The notes beneath the pieces were generated by a model. The model did no database searches and was not told the DNA's origin. It saw only the letters and a program-made list of their open reading frames with translations. Shown piece after piece: positions 55,503 to 64,000 of a stretch of DNA of 64,000 nucleotides. The stretch covers positions 11,406,501 to 11,470,500 of the forward strand of contig NC_088320.1 in NCBI RefSeq assembly GCF_910592395.1, in the 5' to 3' direction. The translations under genes and the position numbers were made by a program. Origin of the DNA: Lineus longissimus. Lineage: Eukaryota > Nemertea > Pilidiophora > Heteronemertea > Lineidae. Position 1 is the stretch's first letter. The number at the start of each line of letters is the position of its first letter.

Positions 55503-56889
55503 TTTGATTTCTGCCGGTGTGGTATACCACAAGCAAACCGCTCGACCCACAGTCTTAAGGTTTTCCAAGCCAATGACCACTACTCGGGTGTGGTCTGATA
55601 TATATCTCTTGAAATCGATCCCGTGCGGTTTTGTGTATGAAACCTCCGAAAATCAGAAATCAAACCATGTAAACCATGGTCACCGAGTGAGCCCATAAAA
55701 AATCATACAGATTCAAGACAAAATTTCCCGCTATTTAGAAAAAAAGACCGACTGAATCTGGATAGTGAGTTCTTGCCTGATACCGTAATAAGATCCAGCC
55801 CACCAATCATCAGTCTGGAATGTGCAGATATATCTCTGGGCTACTACTCGGGAATCTCCTTTGACATGGAGGACCAGAAAAACAGAATACCTCTCGATCA
55901 ATTATCTATCACGTATACCATTGGGAGAAACCAATGGTGTTTTACACTGTTACTTGGTTGCTCAAAAAGCTACACGTACCTTCTTCTGGTATACCCGTGA
56001 ACCCATTTGACGACACGCCACCACCCTCTCCATACACGTGGCCTTCTTCTCACTCAGATGACAGAGAAACCGTGCATCAACGTGTAGCGCAGCTACTGTT
56101 AAACAGTCCGGATTGATACACAATAGAGCACACGCTAAAAGAGAAATAGCATCGTATGTGCCTCCATCTGGCTGGCCGATGCCGATGTCAAAGACAACTA
56201 TAGTGAACTCTGCACTGTGTGCAAGCGCCGCCATGTCTACCAAAGCCACCGAACATTAAAAAAAACTCATAAATCCAGCGATCACCCAGCACTGTAAGGT
56301 AACGCTGTTAAACGTCATAATTGATCTGTTTGTCTGCAGCAAGATGTCTTAACATGCCGTATTCAATATTTTGCGACCACTGCGCTGATGATTCAGGGTT
56401 ATCTAAGGCACATCGGATCGGATCTTCGCAGTCCAGGTTTGATGAATCCCATGTTTTGTTTTATTTCTTCCCTATATTAATTGGTGAGTTTATTGTGAGT
56501 CAATTGAGCTATGTAATCTAAGATCAGAATCATGTAACCATAACCATGGTCATAATGTTATCCAAGATCATAGTCATGTAATATGGAATCAGTTAGAACC
56601 AGGAATGAACATTCATGTAGGACTGGACAATAGTGCAGATCAATGACTTTACAATGACTTCACAATGACTTCACAATGGCGAGTGGTTGGGTGATCTATG
56701 GTTGTTGGTGTGTGCTTTTGGCGAGGACTCAGAAAGATTCCAAGGAAAGCAGTTGGTTATGCTTGCCTTGGAATTGATTTGAGCTCCAGAATCCCTTTTC
56801 GGGGAAGCTGTTTATCGAATCCTGACTTTTCGGTTCGGGAATTATGATCGCCTGGCGTTGGTGTCGAATGGAGTCGTCGCTGAGTCGTC
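55503..56889. repeat. Tandem 1.38 kb unit 1 (copy B)
   Basis: Starts at TTTGATTTCTGCCGG and ends in a partial 100-bp motif (AATCCCTTTTCGGGGAAGC). Equivalent to the single unit at 18656-20060 in copy A. Confidence 0.8.
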
Positions 56890-58164
56890 GTTTGATTTCT
56901 GCCGGTGTGGTATACCACAAGGAACCGCTCGACCCACAGCCTAAGGGTTTTCCAAGCCAATGACCACTACTCGGGTGTGGTCTGATATATATCTCTTGAA
57001 ATCGATCCCGTGCGGTTTTGTGTATGAAACCTCCGAAAATCAGAAATCAAACCATGTAAACCATGATAACCGAGTGAGCCCATCAAAAATCATACAGATT
57101 CAAGACAAAATTTCCCGCTATTTTTAAAAGAGGACCGACTGAATCTGGATAGTGAGTTCTTGCCTGATACCGTAATAAGATCCAGCCCACCAATCATCAG
57201 TCTGGAAAGTGCAGATATATCTCCGGGCTACTACTCGAGAACCTCCTTGGACATGGAGGACCAGAAAAACAGAATACCTCTCGATCAATTATCTATCACG
57301 TATACCATTGAGAGAAACCAATGGTGTTTTACACTGTCACTTGGTTGCACAGAAAGCTACACGTACCTTCTTCTGGTATACCCGTGAACCCATTTGACGA
57401 CACGCCACCACCCTCTCCATACACGTGGCCTTCTTTTCACTCAGATGACAGTGAAACCGTGCATCAACGTGTAGCGCGGCTACTGTTAAACAGTCCGGAT
57501 TGATACACAATAGAGCACACGCTAAAAGAGAAATAGCATCGTATGTGCCTCCATCTGGCTGGCCGATGTTAAAGCCAACTATAGTGAACTCTGCACTGTG
57601 TGCAAGCGCCGCCATGTCTACCAAAGCCACCGAACATTAAAAAAACTCATAAATCCAGCGATCACCTACCACTATAAGATAACGCTGTTAAACGTCATAA
57701 TTGATCTGTTTGTCTGCAGCAAGATGTCTTAACATGCCGTATTCAATATTTTGCGACCACTGCGCTGATGATTCAGGGTTATCTAAGGCACATCGGATCG
57801 GATCTTCGCAGTCCAAGTGTGATGAATCCCATGTTTTGTTTTATTTCTTCCCTATATTAATTGGTGAGTTTATTGTGAGTCAATTGAGCTATGTAATCTA
57901 AGATCAGAATCATGTAACCATAACCATGGTCATAATGTTATCCAATATCATAGTCATGTAATATGGAATCAGTTAGAATCAGGAATGAACATTCATGTAG
58001 GACTGGACAATAGTGCAGATCAATGACTTTACAATGACTTAAACAATGACTTGACAATGGCGAGTGGTTGGGTGATCTATGGTTGTTGGTGTGTGCTTTT
58101 GGCGAGGACTCAGAAAGACTCCAAGGAAAGCAGTTGGTTATGCTTGCCTTGTAATTTGAACTGA
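56890..58164. repeat. Tandem 1.38 kb unit 2 (copy B)
   Basis: The junction AGTCGTCGCTGAGTCGTCG repeats a short phrase at the seam, consistent with unequal exchange or replication slippage. The unit then repeats the preceding 1.38 kb with few differences. Confidence 0.8.
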
Positions 58165-58760
58165 TTGGAGCTCCAGAACCCCTTTTCGGGGAAGCTGTTT
58201 ATCGAATCCGGACTTTTCGGTTCGGGAATTATGATCGCCTGGCGTTGGTGCCGAATGTGTCGAATTGGAACTCCAGAATCCCTTTTTGGGGAAGCTGTTT
58301 ATCGAATCCGGACTTTTCGGTTCGGGAATTATGATCGCCTGGCGTTGGTGCCGAATGTGTCGAATTGGAGCTCCAGAATCCCTTTTTGGGGAAGCTGTTT
58401 ATCGAATCTGGACTTTTCGGTTCGGGAATTATGATCGCCTGGCGTTGGTGCCGAATGTGTCGAATTGGAGCTCCAGAATCCCTTTTCGGGGAAGCTGTTT
58501 ATTGAATCCGGACTTTTCGGTTCGGGAATTATGATCGACTGGCGTTGGTGCCGAATGTGTCGAATTGGAGCTCCAGAATCCCTTTTTGGGGAAGCTGTTT
58601 ATCGAATCTGGACTTTTCGGTTCGGGAATTATGATCGACTGGCGTTGGTGCCGAATGTGTCGAATTGGAGCTCCAGAATCCCTTTTCGGGGAAGCTGTTT
58701 ATCGAATCCGGACTTTTCGGTTCGGGAATTATGATCGCCTGGCGTTGGTGCTGAATGGAG
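58165..58760. repeat. Six-copy array of an exact 100-bp motif
   Basis: Units start at 58165, 58265, 58365, 58465, 58565 and 58665 with constant 100-bp spacing. Each contains GGAGCTCCAGAATCCC, GGGGAAGCTGTTTATCG and TTCGGTTCGGGAATTATGAT. Variation between units is limited to a few sites. Because 100 is not a multiple of 3, the frame shifts between units, so the array is not a protein repeat. Copy A has one unit at 19965-20060. Confidence 0.93.
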
Positions 58761-59980
58761 TCTTCGCTGCAGCTGTGAAACGCACACATATACGTATTCG
58801 AATCGGAACGCCTAAATTCCGTATTCTTATTGGGAACGGATAGCCTAAGTCCGTATTCTCATAATTGCCTCTTAACCCTTTACACCTCTGTGCCGCCATA
58901 TCTGGGCCCTTACTCGGAACTGGACCTTTTTCTCAGTTACCCTGTGAACATTGCCGTGTGAACTTTGCCCTTGTGAACTGAAGGGACTGAACTGAACATT
59001 GCTACACTTTGCTACACGAACTCTCATGACTAATATATGCTTTATTTCAGCAGATGGCTATATAAATATTGTACATAATTTTCTCTTAGGTGTTCAGCTG
59101 TTTTAACAGAGAGGTACCAGTGCCTTGAAAACCGCTACGTCACATCAGGCTATTGTTCATATTATCAATATAGATTAATCTACACTGGATATTATATGTA
59201 TGCACCACAATCATGGAGAGTCTGGCTGAAATAAAAAAAGAGCGTTCCGCCTGACAAAAATGTGTTAACTGTAACAAAACGATATCTCAAGTCATTAATT
59301 GCAAAATTAAACAAGACTTACCTTGGGAAGTTGCAGTTTGATTATAATTTCACCGAATGAACTAAATACGGAGGAATAACATGAGATGTCGTCACTTATT
59401 CCCGCCGGCAGACTTTAGAGAAAATTGATGACATGGAACAAAAACCATGTTAAGAACCAAACCACCAAAAAACGATCAAATTAGGGATGGGATAGGGAGG
59501 GCATGTTATTCCTCCGTATTTAGTTCATTCGGTGAAATTATAATCAAACTGCAACTTCCCAAGGTAAGTCTTGTTTAATTTTTCAATTTCACCTCATTTC
59601 ACAATACTACGGAATTTCATGAAACTTCAGAGCCCATGGCATCAATCACCTGTAGTCAAACACAAACAGGAAGAATCCAATAACAACAGTCAACACAGCA
59701 ATTGCAAAAACACTGAGAACTATGTAATCCAACACAAAACCAAATTACACAATACAAAACACCCTCAACAAAAAAAGGGCTAAGTTCTTTGTGAAAACCA
59801 GCAGCTCAGACTAGCCGCCTTTGATCAAATCAAAAAATGATTGTCAAGAAACTAAACATCAAACATCACAGCCCATCTGGGCACATATTAAATGCGATCT
59901 CGCACAAAAAAACATCTCCAAACTGTCCAAATTGTCTCTACTAACCAACTAAACCAATTACCAGTGTCAAACCTATGTGA

Positions 59981-60757
59981 CTACTGGGTTTTCAAAATAG
60001 CCTCTGCAACAGACAAATCATTGTCAATCGGCTTGTTATAGTATTTCCTAAAAACAGAATCTCTGCTCCAACTAGCAGTACGAAGAATCGTTGCCAATGG
60101 TACCTGAGCCTTTGCAGCACAAGCAGTCGCTGCCCCCCTCGTTGAACGAGGAGCAAAAATATTCAAATCAATACCAGCCTCTCTTAAAACTGTTCTAATC
60201 CACCTAGATATAGTTCCCTGAGAGGCAGCCTTATGAGGCTTAATAGTCGTAAGTAACAACCTAGTCTCAGTACCCCTGACATCCAAGGTCCTCTGCAAAT
60301 ATTCCTTGATAACAGTTACAATACACAAACGCCTATCCGGCGCATAAGCTGTTATAGAAATAGGGGCCATATGAGTCCCCGGCCTAGTTTGCTTAACAAT
60401 ATCACCTATAGTAAATATCACTTTCGAAAAAGACAGCTGCACATTCCTAACATCTAAACACGGCAACACCTGAGTTCGCTGACCAGAAAGCAGCAGAAGA
60501 AGCATTGCCAACTTATGCGACAAGAGTGAAAGAGAAATCTTACGAACAGGAGAAAGCGATTTCAAGTATCGTAACACACATGCAACATCCCACGTTGTAT
60601 TGTACCGAGGCAAAGCTGGCTTCATTTTGAATACCCCCTTCATAAAACGTACAACCATGGGATGCTGTCCCACAGGAACAGAATCTACTATCACATAAGT
60701 TGACAAGGCGGATCTCGCTGAATTCACTCCACTATACCCCAGCTGTCTCACTGTCAA
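59981..60757 (-). CDS. DIRS tyrosine recombinase, copy B (intact)
   Basis: The frame encodes 258 residues (MTVRQLGYSGVNSARSALST). This is a lambda-integrase-type fold with the first catalytic Arg in LLSGQRTQVLP, the second in RSTRGAATACA and the Tyr in SVFRKYYNKP near the end. The canonical HxxR box reads RSTR, so His is replaced by Arg in both DIRS copies. In this class the enzyme inserts the circular cDNA without target duplication. The frame starts 30 bp from the RT stop. An in-frame upstream extension from the ORF2 region is possible. Confidence 0.9.
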   Translation of the reverse strand: MTVRQLGYSGVNSARSALSTYVIVDSVPVGQHPMVVRFMKGVFKMKPALPRYNTTWDVACVLRYLKSLSPVRKISLSLLSHKLAMLLLLLSGQRTQVLPCLDVRNVQLSFSKVIFTIGDIVKQTRPGTHMAPISITAYAPDRRLCIVTVIKEYLQRTLDVRGTETRLLLTTIKPHKAASQGTISRWIRTVLREAGIDLNIFAPRSTRGAATACAAKAQVPLATILRTASWSRDSVFRKYYNKPIDNDLSVAEAILKTQ

Positions 60758-60786
60758 TAGTTCGTTTAAAAACTGCAGTACTTGAT

Positions 60787-63036
60787 CTACAGTGGGACGA
60801 AGGTGATTAATTTCCCTTTTGCAACAAAACTCATCTCACATTCCAATGTATGAGGAGTACTGCTTGAGTGTCCCCGAAGACCATGAGCACATGATAACCT
60901 TGGCAACGTCTTGCGAAAGTCCTGGGATAGTGAAGGCTTGCCTGATAGCCTTACAACCGCTAAGCGAAGTTTTGGCCCCAGAGGGTGAGACAACTGCGTG
61001 TTCTGAGGTAAGTACAGTGACCTCCTGGGGAGGATCCTGGGGATGTCGATGGCCATCTGCAGCAACGTTGGGAACCACGGTTGCGTGTTCCACACCGGAA
61101 AAACAAGCAAAACCATTGCTCTGTCGACCCTTATCTTCTGTAGAATCCGGCCAATCAGGCTAAAAGGTGGAAAGACATACATGTATGAGTAATGCCAATA
61201 CAGGAAAAAAGCATCAGTAGCAAATGCCTTAGGGTCTGGCCTCCAGGAAACAAATTTTTCCAGTCTGTAATTCAATCTAGTAGCAAACAAATCTACATCA
61301 GGAGTTCCAAAAATTTCACAAATTCTGTTGAAAACCACAGTCTGCACTGACCATTCAATATCCTCATTTATTTGCTGAGATTCTCGATCAGGAAGGGTAT
61401 TGTCTCTCCCTGGCAAATATTGGGCAGACAGCCAAATATTTCGTTCTAAACACCAGAGCCAAACCTCTTTAGTTAACTCATGCAACTGGTATTTGACACT
61501 GCCTAACTTGTTGACACATGCCACTGCAGTCATGTTGTCCATTCTAATTCTGATATGAGCATCTCTTGCCTCAGAACAGAAAGTTTTCAATGTAAGAAAG
61601 CAGGCAAGAAGTTTTAAGTAGTTTATATGATGTTCTGCTTCTGCTTCCGACCATCTACCCCCTGTAGACTGTACTCCATCAAGGACACCACCCCAGCCTG
61701 TCATACTACTATCTGAGGTAAGAAAAATAGAAGGACCTGGTCTAGAAATTGGCCCCTACTGATAGTCAATATTGTCTATCCACCACTTCAAATCCATCCG
61801 AGCTGCGGTGGATAAGCAGACTGCAGCCTCAAAATTACCCTTAGACTCCCTGAGTGCAAGATTTCTGACCACCTCGAGAGATTTGTAAAATAATGGGGCT
61901 ACTGGAACTGCCGGCTCAGTGGCCACTAGATTCCCAATAACCTGAGCCAGTTCTCTTCCAGTGGTCTTGCCAGAATTCAATAGGGAGGCACACAATTTCT
62001 TGATCTTGTCCTTCTTTCTAGCAGGTAACGAAACTATCATACTAATCGAGTTTAGTATGAATCCAATGAACTCAATTATCTGTGTCGGGGTCAAAATTGA
62101 CTTCAGCTGATGAATAGTGAAACCAAGCAAATCTAATAAGCCCGCAGACTCGAGAATATTTTCAACTGCTTCAATGAAGGTATCATCGACAGTTAACGAG
62201 TCATCAATATAACCAACCATGGAATGACCTTCTTGCCGAAGCTTAGCAAAGACAGGCCGTAATATCTTCGTGAATATTCTTGGCGAACTCTTTAGTCCTT
62301 GGGGCAAGCAGGTAAACTGAAAACCCCGACCATGCCAAAGGAAACGAAGGAATCCCCTTGAAGACTGATGGACTTGTACAGAAAAATACGCATCTTTTAA
62401 GTCTATTGAAGCAAACCAAGACCCTTCTTTAATCATGTTAAGAGCATCCCTGATGGTGCTCATCTTGAAATGATGATGTTCAACACTGAGGTTGAAATCC
62501 TTCAAATTCAGAATCCACCGATGGGAACCATCCCTTTTGGGTACAAGGAAAACCGAAGATACATAGCTATCCAGAGTAATAACACATGGTTCAATAATAC
62601 CTTTATTCTCAAGCCCAGTCAATAGATTATCCAAAATCAGAGTTGTAACCTTATCAAACCTGGACTCCCTAGGCTGACTAACCTGGTATGGTTCAACAGC
62701 ACATTCCACTTCATAGCCTAGAATATTTGACAAAACCCAAGGGTCAGATGTAATCGTCTGCCAGTAATCGAGAGCACTGGCGACTTTACCAGCCGTAAAA
62801 TTTTTAGCCGTATTTTTCGGCTTCCAGTCCACCAGTCTTTTGTACCTAGTATCAGACATGTCAGAACTCAAGTTAACAGGAAGTTGAGTGTTATCAGACT
62901 TACTTACTATCAAGACAGAATTATCTACTTTTTGACTTTTGTGTCGGTCGTCCTGGACGACCTTGGCTGGTACTGTCGACGATCTTGACCCCGACGAGGT
63001 CTTTGCTGCATCCAACGATAACTTGGACTCCCCCAA
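60787..63036 (-). pseudogene. DIRS reverse transcriptase-RNase H, copy B (one nonsense codon)
   Basis: Nearly identical to the copy A protein, with the YIDD box, RNase H and DLFATRLNY segments. It is interrupted by TAG at 61756-61758, where copy A has CAG (DYQQGPIS), between RT and RNase H. Downstream the frame is open to 60787. The C-terminal end differs (VAKGKLITFVPL) because copy A gained the hairpin. Confidence 0.92.
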
Positions 63037-64000
63037 CGGTAACGCTGCCCTAACAAACGCTGTCTAGACTGTGAGTAGGGCGTGGAACGGAATCTTCCTC
63101 GAAAGTTGTTCAGTCGGGTAGGTCGACCATGTAATTTCCTCCCCAGAACGTCTGACTCAGCAATGTCTTTTATGTCTTTGGACAAATCATCTCCGAACAA
63201 ATTGCTCATCCCAATAGGGTGATCAACAGCACACAGCTTAGTAAAAGGCTCATGTAAATCAGAGCGAATCAGTTCTTTACGAGTCTGACAAGTCTTCGTA
63301 AATAATGACGATAAAATACGGACAGTGTATGTTAGCGTCGGCAAGATACTCTCAATTTTCAGTTTCTCCGTACGAACCTGATGGAGAAGACGAACAATAG
63401 GCACCATACTCTTGAGAACTAGCTTTTGATTCTTTTGCATTGAATTGTCCAGCCACTTCGTCTGACGTTTCATTTTCTCCCAAATGATGGGGTTGGTTTT
63501 AGGCACTGTCAAGGCCTTGCAGTTATCAGGGAAAGAATACTTGTCCAAAGTCTTCTCTGAGCACAGGAGTGCCCAAGGACTCATCCTGCTCAAAGAAATT
63601 GTGCAAATCTGCAAGAGCATCATCTACCAAACCATGGTTGTCCTTCGTCCGAGGTGCGGAATCAGCAGATGTAACTTTTTCTCCAAAACCATAAAAGGAT
63701 CAGAATCATCAGCAACAAATTGCTCATCTGCCCATTCACCTTCCTCTTGGTCATCATAGCTGAAACCAGGCCCATCAATCAAATCGCCATCATCACAGGC
63801 CGGGGGGGGGGGGGGGCACCAAGAGCTGCAGAAACAGACTTTACTGACCTGTTCAGAGGCCGAGTAGCACTTTCTAAAGCTTCAAGCCGATTAAGAATCT
63901 TATCTAGCACAGTGTTATCCTGACTGTGAGTACATCCAACGACAGGCGTCTTAGAAACCGCCGCAATATCCGAACCAAAGTCATCATCAAACTGACATTC
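62925..64000 (-). pseudogene. DIRS Gag-like ORF1, copy B, partial at window edge
   Basis: Carries the same in-frame TAG just before the MMLLQICTISLSRMSP segment (63623) and the same G tract (63802-63814) as copy A. The N-terminus is beyond the window. The Arg-rich end (RGRFRSTPYSQSRQRLLGQR) overlaps the RT start. Confidence 0.8.

Larger units (their letters stand above)
44361..64000 (+). repeat. Large duplication, copy B (partner 1357-28518)
   Basis: Collinear with copy A from AGACTCCTCGCAACCC to the window end. Copy B lacks the Harbinger element, the CTAG-flanked element, the 1.35 kb repeat and the recombinase insertion. It gains the 49741, 54417 and 55503-58760 features. Small indels and substitutions are scattered throughout. 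Confidence 0.9.
59297..64000 (-). mobile_element. DIRS-type retrotransposon, copy B (runs off the window)
   Basis: Same insertion site and structure as 20650-29043: terminal arm from 59297, internal complementary region at about 59500-59621, intact recombinase, RT-RNase H with one stop, and a Gag-like ORF cut by the window end. Confidence 0.92.

Noticed and set aside
58165-58760. Regularly spaced repeats considered as a CRISPR array
   Set aside because: Units are directly adjacent 100-bp tandem repeats with no unique spacers, in a metazoan context with introns. No cas genes are present.

Overview
The window is eukaryotic, from a metazoan nuclear genome. It has introns with GT-AG borders whose reading phases match across exons, and no bacterial operons or ribosome-binding sites. 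It carries piggyBac, PIF/Harbinger and DIRS elements, LINE tails, MITE-like elements, minisatellites, many poly-C/poly-G tracts and a short CCCTAA telomere-type stretch. The mix fits a repeat-rich, highly heterozygous marine invertebrate, possibly a deuterostome. I cannot name the species.

Layout. The main organising feature is a large direct duplication. Copy A runs from about 1357 to at least 28518. Copy B runs from about 44361 to the window end at 64000. About 15 kb of mostly unduplicated DNA (about 30.5-44.0 kb) lies between them. In order, both copies hold: the 3' exons of a multi-exon gene of unknown function; an AT-rich minisatellite; a piggyBac element with a broken transposase; a palindromic GAACGTTC-rich repeat; a gene for an unrecognised 367-residue protein; a LINE tail; a long anonymous stretch; a roughly 1.4 kb repeat with a 100-bp motif; and a DIRS-type tyrosine-recombinase retrotransposon on the minus strand.

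Differences between the copies form a record of transposition, because each copy supplies the empty site for the other. Only A has a 4.2 kb PIF/Harbinger element (7966-12197, encoding a HARBI1-like transposase and a Myb/SANT-like partner), a 1.06 kb element with CTAG-flanked ends (12347-13407), a 1.35 kb G/C-rich repeat (about 17014-18357), and a 3.1 kb composite insertion that splits the DIRS recombinase (21614-24756). Only B has a 0.7 kb MITE-like element (49741-50453), a 320-bp insertion flanked by AGAT (54417-54736), a 1.38 kb tandem duplication (55503-58164) and a six-copy 100-bp array (58165-58760). The copies may be a true segmental duplication, or two haplotypes placed side by side by the assembler.

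Between the copies lie an interrupted tandem repeat (29044-30335), a TTAA-flanked MITE, a diverged fragment of the 367-residue gene family, an inverted copy of the 1.35 kb repeat, and nested inverted repeats (40978-43285). There is also a multi-exon minus-strand gene or pseudogene at 35307-40417. I reconstructed ten exons of it from splice sites, plus its C-terminal exon. Its motif order resembles a family of long uncharacterised proteins that I know mainly from basidiomycete fungi. It is the least explained coding content in the window.

How the parts work together. The Harbinger transposase and its Myb-like partner form one transposition system. In the DIRS element, Gag-like, RT-RNase H and tyrosine recombinase sit in the usual order, with inverted ends and an internal complementary region built from both ends. 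Most coding regions carry stops or frameshifts. Intact ones are the Harbinger transposase, the 367-residue ORF of copy A, the RT-RNase H of DIRS copy A and the recombinase of DIRS copy B.
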